Assembly: GCA_937862865.1 (NCBI GenBank)
Contig: CALMFJ010000087.1
Span: 1 to 41,690, forward strand
Direction: 5' to 3'
Origin: an uncultured Pseudomonadota bacterium
GTDB lineage: Bacteria; Desulfobacterota; Syntrophorhabdia; Syntrophorhabdales; Syntrophorhabdaceae
DNA length: 41,690 bases
How positions within the stretch are numbered: the first letter of the stretch is position 1; each line of letters starts with the position of its first letter. Both the position numbers and the translations under genes were made by a program. Of this stretch, positions 7,814 to 16,637 are shown piece after piece. The notes below the pieces were generated by a model. It did no database searches. It was not told the DNA's origin and worked only from the letters and a program-made list of their open reading frames with translations.

Positions 7814-8827
7814 TTACAGTCCCACGCCGTCCACCGCGCTGCCGCAGAACGAGCACGCGCCGCCTTTCAGGTTGTATTCCGTTATCGAGTACCCGTAACG
7901 CCCGATGATCGTCTTATGGCAGGTCGGACAGCATGTGTTCTCCCCGTCGAGCCCCGGGATATTGCCGACGTAAACGTAGCGCAATCCCGCCTCGATACCT
8001 ATCTGGCGGGCCCGCGCAAGGGTCTTTACGCTTGTCGGAGGCGAATCGAGCAGCCTGTATGTCGGATAGAAGGCGCTCACGTGCCATGGGACCTCGGGCC
8101 CGAGCTCCTGCGCGATAAAACGCGCGATCGATGCCAGTTCCTCGTCACCATCGTTATGGCCCGGGATGACCAGGGTCGTCAGTTCTATCCAGATACCGAG
8201 CTTCCTGTGGAGACGGACCGTATCGAGAACGCCGGACAGTTTTGCGCCGCAGACCTTCCCGTAAAACGATTCGCTGAAACCCTTGAGGTCTATGTTCGCC
8301 GCATCGAGGTACGGGGCTATCGCCTTGAGCGGCCCCTCCTCAATGTACCCGTTTGTCACGAAATTGTTCGCGATCCCTTCCCTGCGGGCGATCTTCATGA
8401 TATCAAAGGCATATTCAAAGAACACCGTCGGCTCGGTATATGTATACGAAATGCTCGTGCACCGGGAGGCCTTTGCTTCCTTCACGATGTCTTCGGGCGG
8501 CACATTCCGGCCGAAGACCCTGCTTGTTTCACGGGGTGACTGGGAGATCTCGTGATTCTGGCAATGGAGGCACCGGAAGTTGCACCCGACTGTCGCGATC
8601 GAGAAGGCCTTTGTGCCCGGATAGAAATGAAAAAGCGGCTTTTTCTCTATCGGGTCGACATGGTCCGCGCAGGGGAATCCGTAGACAAGGCTGTAGAGGG
8701 TGCCGTCACGGTTCTCCCGGACACCGCATATCCCTCGTTTCCCCTCGGCTATGATACAATGATGACGGCACAGAAGGCACTGCAGGACATTTTCGTCCCT
8801 TTTTTCCCAGAACGACGCTTCCTTCAT
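7814..8827 (-). CDS. amrS: AmmeMemoRadiSam system radical SAM enzyme
   Basis: Radical SAM protein of the AmrS type (PflA-like), 337 residues. The [4Fe-4S]-SAM motif CNFRCLHC is at 82-89. It is preceded by an N-terminal cysteine cluster, Cys17, Cys20, Cys24 and Cys34 (CLLC, HHC, GICG), which is typical of this family and not of true pyruvate formate-lyase activases. The C-terminus has CPTC and CSFCG, likely a zinc knuckle. The reaction of AmrS is not established; the family usually travels with Memo-like AmrB and AMMECR1-like AmrA, neither of which is in this window. The ATG lies 3 nt after the lon stop codon, so it is translated from the lon message. Confidence 0.88.
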   Translation of the reverse strand: MKEASFWEKRDENVLQCLLCRHHCIIAEGKRGICGVRENRDGTLYSLVYGFPCADHVDPIEKKPLFHFYPGTKAFSIATVGCNFRCLHCQNHEISQSPRETSRVFGRNVPPEDIVKEAKASRCTSISYTYTEPTVFFEYAFDIMKIARREGIANNFVTNGYIEEGPLKAIAPYLDAANIDLKGFSESFYGKVCGAKLSGVLDTVRLHRKLGIWIELTTLVIPGHNDGDEELASIARFIAQELGPEVPWHVSAFYPTYRLLDSPPTSVKTLARARQIGIEAGLRYVYVGNIPGLDGENTCCPTCHKTIIGRYGYSITEYNLKGGACSFCGSAVDGVGL

Positions 8828-8830
8828 GGC

Positions 8831-11170
8831 TCACACCTTTTTTCCGAATATCGCCTCCACCACATCGTCCATGGTCTTCGCCGAAAGAAAAATTATCTTC
8901 TTTTTCACGTAATTGGGGATCTCAACGAGCTCGTGACAGTTCTCGTGGGGGATGAGCACCTTCTCCATATGGTTCCTCAAGGCCGCGAGGGTCTTTTCTT
9001 TGAGGCCCCCTATGGGAAGGACCCTGCCGGTCAGGGTTATCTCACCCGTCATCGCTATCTTCCTGTTTATCGGGCGCCCCGTGATCGCGCTGATCATCGC
9101 GACCGCCATCGTGATGCCGGCGGACGGGCCGTCTTTGGGTATGGCCCCCTGCGGCACGTGTATGTGCATCTCGAGGTCGTTGAAGATGGACGCCTTGATC
9201 CCGAGGACCTTCGCCTTTGATTTTATATACGTCAGCGCCGCCTGTGCCGATTCCTTCATGACATCGCCCATGTTGCCCGTCAACATCAATTCCTTCTTGC
9301 CGCGCCTGCAGGACGCTTCGATGTAGAGAACATCCCCGCCGAACTCCGTCCACGCGAGCCCGCTTGCCACGCCGACGTAGTCCTGGTCCATCTGGCTGTC
9401 GGGCAGGTATTTTACGGGGCCCAGGAACTCGTGCAGGTTCTTCGGGGTCACCAGCACCTTCTTGGTGTTGCCTTCAGCGACCCTCCGTGCGACCTTCCGG
9501 GCGATCGTGGCGATCTCCCGTTCGATATTCCTCAAGCCCGCCTCGCGGGTATACTCGTTGATCGCCTTTGCGATCGCCCTGTCGGATATCTCGAGGCGCG
9601 CGCTCGTCAGGCCGTTCTCCGCAAGCTGCTTCGGGATAAGGTAGCGCCTCGCGATCTCCAGCTTCTCCTGCTCCGTATAGCCGGGTATGTCGATGACCTC
9701 CATCCTGTCGCGCAGGGCGGACGGTATCGTGTCCATCTGGTTTGCCGTCGTGATGAACATGACCTTCGACAGGTCGAAGGGAACGTTCAGGTAATGATCG
9801 CTGAACGCGTTGTTCTGCTCCGGGTCGAGCACTTCGAGGAGCGCGCTCGCCGGGTCGCCCCGGAAGTCGTTGCCGATCTTGTCTATCTCGTCCATCATGA
9901 AAACAGGGTTGTTCGTTCCGGCAAGCTTGATGTACTGGATAATCCTGCCGGGCATCGACCCGACGTATGTCCGCCTGTGCCCCCGGATCTCGGCCTCGTC
10001 CTTCATGCCGCCGAGCGACATGCGCGAGAATTTCCGCCCGATGGCCCGCGCGATGGATTTTCCGAGCGACGTCTTGCCGACACCGGGTGGCCCGACGAAG
10101 CAGAGTATCGGCCCCTTCATGTCCGCCTTGAGCTTCATGACGCTCAAGAACTCGAGGATGCGGTCTTTCACCTTGTCAAGGTCGTAATGGTCCTTGTCGA
10201 GGATCTTACGCGCCTTCTTTATGTCGATGTTGTCCTTCGTCGATTTGCTCCAGGGAAGCTCCACGAGCCATTCGAGGTACGTCCTCACCATCGTCGACTC
10301 GACGGCGTCCGGGTGCATCATGTCGAGCCGCTCGAGCTGTTTCTTTGCCTCTTTCTCGACCTCTTTCGGCATCTTCGCCTTCTTGATGCGCTTCCTGAAG
10401 TCTTCGACCTCCTCGGTGCGCTCATCCCCTTCGCCGAGCTCGGTCTTGATGGCGCGCATCTGCTCGCGCAGGAAATACTCCCTCTGAGACTTGGACATCT
10501 CCTCCTTCGCCTGCGAGAGTATCTTTGCCTGCATGTTGAGAAGCTCGATCTCCTTTCCGAGGATCTCCGAGAGCTTTCTCAAGCGCTCGACGGGGTCGAT
10601 TATCTCCAGGACTTCCTGGGCCTTGTCAACATTAAGCCCGAGGTTCGCTGCGGCGATGTCCGCAAGCCTCCCCGGCTCGTCAATAGTATCGAGGACCATG
10701 AGTATGTCGGGCGGGACCATCCGTCCCATCGACACGACCTTTTCCATTTCCTCCTTGACGTAGCGCATGAGCGCTTCTATCTCAAGGGTTATCTCGGTGA
10801 TGATCGGCTCTTCGATTGCCGTCAGGCGGACAAGGAAGGTCGGCGTCTCCTGCAGGTACTGCTCGATCTTCGCCTTCTTAAGGCCCTGGATGAGGACCTT
10901 GACCCTTCCGTCCGGGAGCCTGAGCATGCGCATGATCTGCGATACGACGCCTACGCTGTAAATCCTTTCGGGCAGGGGATCTTCATCGGTCAAATCCTTT
11001 TGCGCGGCGACAACGATGAGACGGTCCTGTGACAGCGATTTTTCAACGGCGTTGATGGACATGTCCCTTCCTACGAACAGCGGGAGGAGGACGCTCGGGT
11101 ACATCACCATGTCGCGCACCGGCAAAAGGGGCAGGATATCAGGTATATTTATGTTCTCAAAATCCGTCAT
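8831..11170 (-). CDS. lon: ATP-dependent protease La (Lon)
   Basis: Soluble AAA+ protease that degrades misfolded and regulatory proteins. The product is 779 residues, close to the E. coli protein. Order of domains: N-terminal substrate-binding LON domain (LPLLPVRDMVMYP onward), a coiled region rich in Lys/Glu, the AAA+ module with Walker A GPPGVGKTSLGK near 355-366 and Walker B VFMMDEIDK, then the protease domain with the nucleophile in PKDGPSAG (Ser near 682) and the catalytic Lys in GGLKEK (near 725). I use the ATG at 11170 because GGAGG lies 11 nt upstream; the ATG at 11188 overlaps that GGAGG and has no Shine-Dalgarno of its own. It follows apeA closely and precedes amrS by 3 nt. No heat-shock operator was seen. 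Confidence 0.95.
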   Translation of the reverse strand: MTDFENINIPDILPLLPVRDMVMYPSVLLPLFVGRDMSINAVEKSLSQDRLIVVAAQKDLTDEDPLPERIYSVGVVSQIMRMLRLPDGRVKVLIQGLKKAKIEQYLQETPTFLVRLTAIEEPIITEITLEIEALMRYVKEEMEKVVSMGRMVPPDILMVLDTIDEPGRLADIAAANLGLNVDKAQEVLEIIDPVERLRKLSEILGKEIELLNMQAKILSQAKEEMSKSQREYFLREQMRAIKTELGEGDERTEEVEDFRKRIKKAKMPKEVEKEAKKQLERLDMMHPDAVESTMVRTYLEWLVELPWSKSTKDNIDIKKARKILDKDHYDLDKVKDRILEFLSVMKLKADMKGPILCFVGPPGVGKTSLGKSIARAIGRKFSRMSLGGMKDEAEIRGHRRTYVGSMPGRIIQYIKLAGTNNPVFMMDEIDKIGNDFRGDPASALLEVLDPEQNNAFSDHYLNVPFDLSKVMFITTANQMDTIPSALRDRMEVIDIPGYTEQEKLEIARRYLIPKQLAENGLTSARLEISDRAIAKAINEYTREAGLRNIEREIATIARKVARRVAEGNTKKVLVTPKNLHEFLGPVKYLPDSQMDQDYVGVASGLAWTEFGGDVLYIEASCRRGKKELMLTGNMGDVMKESAQAALTYIKSKAKVLGIKASIFNDLEMHIHVPQGAIPKDGPSAGITMAVAMISAITGRPINRKIAMTGEITLTGRVLPIGGLKEKTLAALRNHMEKVLIPHENCHELVEIPNYVKKKIIFLSAKTMDDVVEAIFGKKV

Positions 11171-11191
11171 GTGATGAGGCGCCTCCATTTT

Positions 11192-12544
11192 CTATACGGC
11201 ATAAAATGCGCTGAATGCCCGGTAACATTCGTAAATGTCGAGCTTGCTCGATATCTCATAGGGCGAATGCATTGCGAGAAGGGCCGGCCCGCAATCGATT
11301 ATGTCCATCCCGTAAACCGCCAGGTGTTTCGCCACCGTCCCCCCGCCTCCTTCGTCGACCCGCCCGAGCTCCCCGGTCTGCCATACTATCCCTGTGTCGT
11401 TAAAGAGCCGGACAACTTCGGCAACATACTCCGCATTTGCATCGCTCGCTCCCGTCTTTCCCCTGTGGCCGGTGAACTTCGTAAGGCAGATGCCGCGTCC
11501 CAGGTACGACGCGTTCTGCTTCTCGTGGACCTCCTGGAACGTCGGGTTCACCGCTCCGTTAACATCCGCCGACAGGGCCTTCGAATCATAAAGGACCTTT
11601 CTGATAACAGACTCGTCGGCCTTGAGGCCCATCCCGTTCACTATGTCATCGAGGAACACCTTGAGAAAATAGGATTGGATACCGGTCGAGCCTTCCGATC
11701 CGATCTCCTCCTTGTCCGCAAATATGGCAAGACAATTCCGGCGGGGGCCTTTAACGCGGCATATCGCTTCGAGAAGGGGATATGCCGACGCCCTGTCGTC
11801 CTGCCCGTAGGCACCGATCATACTGCGGTCGAGACCAACATCACGCGCCTTAAATGCCGGGACTACTTCGAGCTCGGCGGTAATAAAGTCGTCTTCTGTC
11901 ATCCCGTATTTATCTTCAAGCATCTTCAGAATGTATTGTTTCACCGGCTCCTTTTCGGTTCCCGCGAGCGGGAGGGAACCGAAAAGGACAATGAGCTTTT
12001 CCCCTTCGATCGCTTCCGACAGCTTCTTCCCATCCTGCGTCCTGTGGGAAAGGTGCGGAAGAAGATCATCGATCATGAAGACCGGGTCATCGCCGCCCTC
12101 ACCGATGCAGATGTCCACTGTCCGGCCGTCGGCCTTTATGACCACGCCGTGGATGGCGAGCGGACACGCGACCCACTGATACTTTTTTATGCCGCCGTAA
12201 TAGTGGGTCCTTAACAGCGCCAGGTCCACATCCTCGTAGAGCGGGTTCTGTTTAAGATCAAGCCTCGGGGCATCGATGTGTGCGACGACGACATTGAGCC
12301 CTTCGATAATGTCCGACGAGCCCCGCACAAAAGCCATGACCGTTTTGTTCCGGTTTACCGCGAATACCCTCTCCTGCGAAGGGTCGAGGTCGAAGCCGCT
12401 GCCCGTCAATGCTTCGGTAATGCACCGGACAGCTTCGCGCTCGGTCTTCGCCCTGTCGAGGAAATCCTTATACCTCTCCGAAAAATCGTAGATGGCCTTG
12501 ATATCTTGCTTCGATTTCGATCTCCAGCCGGATTGTCTTTGCAT
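11192..12544 (-). CDS. apeA: M18 family aminopeptidase
   Basis: Zinc metallo-aminopeptidase of family M18, cytoplasmic, expected to release N-terminal residues from peptides. The 450-residue product fits the ApeA (M18 aminopeptidase 1) subgroup. Visible metal and active-site motifs are VVAHIDAPRLDLKQ near 85-100, GAYGQDDRASAY, the Glu pair in ADKEEIGSEGSTG, and near the C-terminus MHSPYEISSKLD, with the final metal-binding His. THYYGGIKKYQW is also typical. AAAGGA lies 4 nt before the ATG. The gene begins 64 nt after the 3' end of tmRNA with no terminator between, so it may be read from the smpB-ssrA transcript. Lon follows, so a link with peptide recycling after trans-translation and proteolysis is plausible. 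Confidence 0.9.
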   Translation of the reverse strand: MQRQSGWRSKSKQDIKAIYDFSERYKDFLDRAKTEREAVRCITEALTGSGFDLDPSQERVFAVNRNKTVMAFVRGSSDIIEGLNVVVAHIDAPRLDLKQNPLYEDVDLALLRTHYYGGIKKYQWVACPLAIHGVVIKADGRTVDICIGEGGDDPVFMIDDLLPHLSHRTQDGKKLSEAIEGEKLIVLFGSLPLAGTEKEPVKQYILKMLEDKYGMTEDDFITAELEVVPAFKARDVGLDRSMIGAYGQDDRASAYPLLEAICRVKGPRRNCLAIFADKEEIGSEGSTGIQSYFLKVFLDDIVNGMGLKADESVIRKVLYDSKALSADVNGAVNPTFQEVHEKQNASYLGRGICLTKFTGHRGKTGASDANAEYVAEVVRLFNDTGIVWQTGELGRVDEGGGGTVAKHLAVYGMDIIDCGPALLAMHSPYEISSKLDIYECYRAFSAFYAV

Positions 12545-12608
12545 GGGGTCCTTTCAGGGTATCAAAATAGCGTGGACTACGTCAAATAAGGGGAACATAA
12601 GGTCCATA

Positions 12609-12960
12609 TGGTGGAGGCGGTGGGAATCGAACCCACGTCCAGAAAAGAAGGCGTCAGACAGACTACATGCTTAGTCAGCGTATTCAATCTCAGACATCAA
12701 GGCACCCGCTGACGGGTCCCGTGATATCCCAGCCTATAAGGTTTCGCCCGGCACTATAGGCGTTGCACCGGACTATCCCGCTAGAATGACACCATACACG
12801 GACCTAAAGCAGGAGGAAGGTCCGGATGATGGGCTGCTTACGCAGCCAGTGCGTACTCGTGAGAGTCTGCAGTTGTGTTTAGTTCCGCTTGGGTACGGGT
12901 AAGCAGTAACCCGGCATGCCTCTCTGGCCCTTGCATCCCTGTCGAAGCCTTATCGCCCCC
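12609..12960 (-). ncRNA. ssrA: Transfer-messenger RNA (tmRNA)
   Basis: Rescues stalled ribosomes with SmpB. The 5' end begins GGGGGCGATAAGGCTTCGACAG, the universal tmRNA start. The 3' end is GGTTCGATTCCCACC-GCCTCCACCA, with an encoded CCA. The 7-bp acceptor stem pairs GGGGGCG with CGCCTCC (one G-U). The tag reading frame at 12838-12870 gives ADSHEYALAA followed by TAA, taking GCA at 12868-12870 as resume codon by analogy with other bacteria. The ALAA end is the normal ClpXP/Lon recognition tail. It is a one-piece tmRNA of about 352 nt. The smpB stop codon ends 1 nt before its 5' end. Confidence 0.96.
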
Positions 12961-12961
12961 T

Positions 12962-13408
12962 TTATCGTATTCGTTCCTCGCGTTCCATCAGACGTTTCTC
13001 GTCCTTGCGCTTTATTCCCTCTCTTTTGTCGTACAGCGTCTTGCCTTTCGCCAGCGCCAGTTCCATCTTGGCCCTGTTATGTTTATCAAAATAGAGGGAA
13101 AGGGGGATCAACGTGTACCCCCGTTCTTTGACCTTTCCGATGAGCCGCATGATCTCCCGCTTGTGCATGAGCAGCTTGCGCGTCCTCTTCGGCTCGTGGT
13201 TGTATATGTTCCCGCACGAATAGGGCGTTATATGGGCGTTCACCAGGAATATCTCGCCGTCCTTTACCTTCGCGTAGCTCTCCTTGAGGTTCGCCCGCCC
13301 TTCCCTGAGCGACTTCACCTCGGTCCCGGTCAGCACGAGGCCCGTCTCGAACTTCTCCTCGATATGGTACTCGTGATATGCCTTCCTGTTCGTACAGATC
13401 ACTTTCAT
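12962..13408 (-). CDS. smpB: SsrA-binding protein
   Basis: Binds the tRNA-like part of tmRNA and delivers it to stalled ribosomes. The 148-residue length is standard. Family motifs seen are [29 protein letters not shown] near the N-terminus, then [10 protein letters not shown], and the basic tail [19 protein letters not shown], which forms the helix in the mRNA channel. The tmRNA gene follows immediately. Upstream on the minus strand TATATT lies only 7 nt before the ATG; if this is a -10 box the mRNA would be almost leaderless, but no good -35 is seen and the Shine-Dalgarno is also weak (AAGGG). Confidence 0.96.
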   Translation of the reverse strand: MKVICTNRKAYHEYHIEEKFETGLVLTGTEVKSLREGRANLKESYAKVKDGEIFLVNAHITPYSCGNIYNHEPKRTRKLLMHKREIMRLIGKVKERGYTLIPLSLYFDKHNRAKMELALAKGKTLYDKREGIKRKDEKRLMEREERIR

Positions 13409-13491
13409 CCCTTATAATATAACACAGATGGGGGGGAAAAAGAAGGGCACCCCGAACCAGCGAGGTGTGATGCGTGAGGCGTTTCCCCTAT

Positions 13492-13512
13492 CCGTCAAGC
13501 GCCGGGATGACG
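13492..13512. repeat. Half copy of the REP-like palindrome
   Basis: GTCAAGCGCCGGGATGACG matches the right half of the 34-bp element found at 22289 and elsewhere, but the left stem is missing. It looks like a decayed or truncated copy in the ntrY-smpB intergenic region. Confidence 0.5.
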
Positions 13513-13572
13513 ATGCAATTATGATTGCGACACAGCCTCGGGAGGCCGCGGTGACGAATCAAGGGATAGAAG

Positions 13573-13586
13573 CCTTACAACTTACG
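13573..13586. repeat. Two heptamer-like units over the ntrY stop codon
   Basis: CCTTACA and ACTTACG; on the minus strand CGTAAGT then TGTAAGG. The TAA stop of the kinase gene lies inside the first unit. It is short and could be chance, but it matches the CGTAAGG unit type at 5065 and 41533. Confidence 0.4.
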
Positions 13587-15717
13587 TTTCTATTATCGGG
13601 AGTTCGATTATGAACTTCGCCCCGCATGGCTTGTTGTCCTCGATCCGTATCTTTCCGTGGTGCTCCAGAATGATCGAGTGGACTATGGCGAGGCCGAGGC
13701 CGGTGCCGTCTTTCTCCTTGGTGAAATAGGGGTCAAAAACCTTCTCCTTGTCCTCGTCCGAGATGCCTTTGCCGCTGTCGGCAAATTCGATGATACCGGT
13801 CCGTTTCGGCGCATCATACCGGGTATGCACGGTGATGCTTCCCGCGTTGCCGTCCATCGCCTTGACGGCATTGGTTATGAGATTGATAAACGCCCTCTTC
13901 ATGGCATCGCGGTCAACGCGGAAACGGGGTACATCCTCCCGGCTAAAGGTCATCGAGATGTTGTGGTAAAGATTCCGGTAAAGATCAAGGGTTTCCTCGA
14001 TGATCGCATTGAGGTCCTCCGATGTCTTTGCCTGGGATGTATGTGTGAGCTTGGTAAGCTCGTTGACGATTTCCTTAATGTCATCGACCGACCGTATTAT
14101 GACCGACGTGGTCTGGTCGAGGACCGCCTTTTCGTTTTCCGGGGCGGTGCGCATGATCTTCCTGCGGATCCGCTGGGCGGAGAGGATAATAGGGGTCAAG
14201 GGGTTTTTGATCTCGTGGGTCAGCTTGCGGGCGACCTCCTGCCACGTGGCAAGCTTCTCTGCGCGGACAACGTGGGTTATGTCGTCGAAGGCTATGATAT
14301 AACCGGCCACTCTCCCGGTCTCGTCTTTGAGGGCAGTCAATGATGCCCGAAGGTATGTCACGTCTTTTTTCAGGTTGAGCCTCAAGTCCATCGTGATGCT
14401 TTTATCGCCTGCAGCCCTGACCTCCCTGAGGAACGATTTTGTCAGGCTCCGGAAATCATTGCCGAATATCTCCCGCAAAGACATCCCGTCGAGGCTTTCA
14501 CGGTCAATGCCCAGGATCTGCCGGGCGGCACTGTTGGCAAGCCGGATCACGCCTTTCTGGTCCGTGGATATGATGCCTGCAGCCACATTATTCAGGACGA
14601 ATTCCAGGGAACGGCCTTTACTCTCGATCTCATCTTTGGCTATCTTAAGCTCCCTCGCCATACTGTTAAAAGCCCTGACGAGGGTGCTTATCTCGTCCTT
14701 TCCGCGTTCCTCGAGGTTGATGTCGAACTTGCCCTTCGCGATGATGGCCGCGCCTTCCTTCATTTTCTCGATCGGAACAGTGATCTCTGTGGCCATTTTG
14801 ATCCCAACCCAGAGCGAAACAAAGATCGTGAGGATGGTTATGAGGAACAGGGGAATAATAAAGCTGTATTTGAGGACCTTTTTGAAGACACGGGATTCCT
14901 TGAACTCCTTGCTGGTCACGGCTATCTGCTTCATGCGTTCCGTGCCCTTCATCTTGATCGTATCCCCGAGGAGAAGCATAGGGGCCGACGCGTCCGCAAC
15001 CTGAGGGCCGGTCCCTATGCGGACGCCCACAACAAGCATTTCTCCCCCGTCGGCAGGGATGATCTGGCGGGACATGTCATTACGCAGCAGCATCTTGAGC
15101 CGCGGGCGAACGACCTCTTCAGACCTCCCGGAGGCGCCGGCATTAAAGATATTCCCCGTCGCCGGGTCATACACCGCGACATAGTCAAGAGCGTGGGTTG
15201 TCTCGTACCTGTTAAGAAAATTTTTCAATTCCTTTTCATTACCCAGCATGTCCTTTTTTTCTATCTGGTTCGCCATCCGGTGCCCGATCCTGGTATAGCG
15301 TTGAAAGATCTCCTCATAATGGAACCGGGAAAGCTCGAGGGCGCTTTCCAGCGTGTCCTCAACCTGCTGGCTGAACCACCGGTCCATACTTACGTAGAAG
15401 AAACCGGTCGCCAGTATGAAGAGGGTGAATGAAGGGACGATGGATATGAATAGAAGTGTTGACGTCAGCCTTTTTTTAAGCCCCGAACCCCAGATGCCCC
15501 GTCTTTTCTCGATATACGCCTTGAGGATAATGCGGGTGATCAGGAAAAGGAGCAACAGGATAAGAAGGAGATTTAAATTAAGGACGACTACCAGGAGCTT
15601 GTTTTCCCAGACCGGGAAGAACCTGGCGAAATTCGGGAGGTTGATCTCGAGAAAAACGAGCGCCCCGAAAACCACCAGGATACCGATTATGAATGAAAGT
15701 TCTTTCTTAAATTTCAT
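13582..15717 (-). CDS. NtrY-type sensor histidine kinase
   Basis: Membrane two-component sensor, 711 residues. Two hydrophobic segments (about 8-25 and 40-66) and a third at 87-109 precede a periplasmic domain (110-280). A fourth segment (283-305) leads into HAMP (about 307-360), PAS (370-485), and the kinase core. The phosphoacceptor is His501 in KLTHEIKNPLTP. Later come NLITNAVKAMD (N box), DSGKGI (G1) and GTGLGLAIV (G2). This layout matches NtrY, which in other bacteria pairs with an NtrX regulator and senses nitrogen or redox state. No response regulator lies on either side, which is unusual for the family. The last codons run into heptamer-like DNA. The Shine-Dalgarno at the ATG is weak. 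The signal is unknown. Confidence 0.88.
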   Translation of the reverse strand: MKFKKELSFIIGILVVFGALVFLEINLPNFARFFPVWENKLLVVVLNLNLLLILLLLFLITRIILKAYIEKRRGIWGSGLKKRLTSTLLFISIVPSFTLFILATGFFYVSMDRWFSQQVEDTLESALELSRFHYEEIFQRYTRIGHRMANQIEKKDMLGNEKELKNFLNRYETTHALDYVAVYDPATGNIFNAGASGRSEEVVRPRLKMLLRNDMSRQIIPADGGEMLVVGVRIGTGPQVADASAPMLLLGDTIKMKGTERMKQIAVTSKEFKESRVFKKVLKYSFIIPLFLITILTIFVSLWVGIKMATEITVPIEKMKEGAAIIAKGKFDINLEERGKDEISTLVRAFNSMARELKIAKDEIESKGRSLEFVLNNVAAGIISTDQKGVIRLANSAARQILGIDRESLDGMSLREIFGNDFRSLTKSFLREVRAAGDKSITMDLRLNLKKDVTYLRASLTALKDETGRVAGYIIAFDDITHVVRAEKLATWQEVARKLTHEIKNPLTPIILSAQRIRRKIMRTAPENEKAVLDQTTSVIIRSVDDIKEIVNELTKLTHTSQAKTSEDLNAIIEETLDLYRNLYHNISMTFSREDVPRFRVDRDAMKRAFINLITNAVKAMDGNAGSITVHTRYDAPKRTGIIEFADSGKGISDEDKEKVFDPYFTKEKDGTGLGLAIVHSIILEHHGKIRIEDNKPCGAKFIIELPIIET

Positions 15718-15729
15718 AAAGAAACCGGG

Positions 15730-15871
15730 CGATGGGCCATGGGCGATGGGCTACAGGGAAAACCGAATTCATCCCGATATATCCCCTATTCCCATTACCC
15801 ATTACCTATCACCCATTACCTATTGCCTATTACCTTTCTTCTTCCCATCGCCCATTGCCTATGGCCCATAG
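15730..15871. repeat. Three-part heptamer array between pgeF and ntrY
   Basis: The left arm (15730-15750) is CGATGGG, CCATGGG, CGATGGG. The middle arm (15791-15832) is six units of CCCATTA/CCTATTR type on the opposite strand. The right arm (15844-15871) is CCCATCG, CCCATTG, CCTATGG, CCCATAG. Left and right arms are inverted and nearly complementary. The array fills most of the 163-bp gap, from 13 bp before the ntrY ATG to 10 bp after the pgeF stop. Confidence 0.85.
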
Positions 15872-15880
15872 CCTGGTTTC

Positions 15881-16588
15881 CTATTTTATCCCAACAAAAT
15901 TAATCTGCCGTTCGTTCCGGGCACCTTTCCGGTATGAGGCGAAAAGGGGGTCTTCGGAACAGAAGGTGCACAGTCCCGTGTCAAGGATGGTCGTCACACC
16001 CGACCCGGTCAAAAGCCAGGTGTTCGCGTCTTTCAGGTCGAGATAGGTCAAACCGTCCCTGTCGTGGAATATGCCTTCCGGAAAATCTTCTTTCAGGAAT
16101 GCTTCCCTGACCTCGGCCCCGACCGTGTAGCAGCAGCCCCGGATGGACGGCCCCAGGAGCGCCGTGATGCGCCCTCTTGCGGCGCCGCGCTCCGCCATCA
16201 TATCCACCGCTTTCGATGTTATGCGCTTCAGCGTGCCCCTCCATCCTGCGTGAACTATTGCGGTCAAGGGGAAGGCGGGGTCAGCAAGCACGATACTCAT
16301 ACAATCCGCCGTTTTAATGACCCCGGCAATGCCGGGCTTGAACATGAGGATCCCGTCACCCGTGTCCGGCCTGTCTGCGGGCCCCACTGTATGGATCATG
16401 TCCCCATGCTCCTGATGCAACGTCACCAGACGGTCGAGGGAAAACACATCGAGAAAGGACCGGCTTTCATTATCGCTCAACAATGACGGGCAATCCCGGG
16501 TGAAAAAACCGTGGACGACGCCCCGGGCGGTCAATTCGGGGGCATGATAATATTCCCAACCGTTCTTTCTTTCCCGGGCGAATTCCAT
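15881..16588 (-). CDS. pgeF: Peptidoglycan editing factor PgeF (YfiH/laccase-domain family)
   Basis: DUF152/YfiH family protein, 235 residues. Members act as purine nucleoside phosphorylase/adenosine deaminase-like zinc enzymes (FAMIN-like) and, in E. coli, prevent misincorporation of L-Ser into peptidoglycan; older annotations call them polyphenol oxidases. The zinc ligands expected in the family are present: His61 in HQEHGD, Cys96 in KTADCMSIV and His113 in VHAGWRG. Later motifs are GPSIRGCCYTVG and CTFCSEDPLFASYRKG. I choose the ATG at 16588 because AGGAAGG lies 8 nt upstream; ATG and GTG codons further up (16645, 16654) overlap the end of the pseudouridine synthase gene. It is likely translated from the same message as its upstream neighbours. 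Confidence 0.9.
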   Translation of the reverse strand: MEFARERKNGWEYYHAPELTARGVVHGFFTRDCPSLLSDNESRSFLDVFSLDRLVTLHQEHGDMIHTVGPADRPDTGDGILMFKPGIAGVIKTADCMSIVLADPAFPLTAIVHAGWRGTLKRITSKAVDMMAERGAARGRITALLGPSIRGCCYTVGAEVREAFLKEDFPEGIFHDRDGLTYLDLKDANTWLLTGSGVTTILDTGLCTFCSEDPLFASYRKGARNERQINFVGIK

Positions 16589-16637
16589 TGCCGGACCCTT
16601 CCTGTTTTCGCGGCCCATCTTGTAGTTTACGGATTTT

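Noticed and set aside
15730-15871. CRISPR-like array
   Set aside because: Units are 7 bp with no spacers, no repeat of 23-40 bp and no cas genes nearby.
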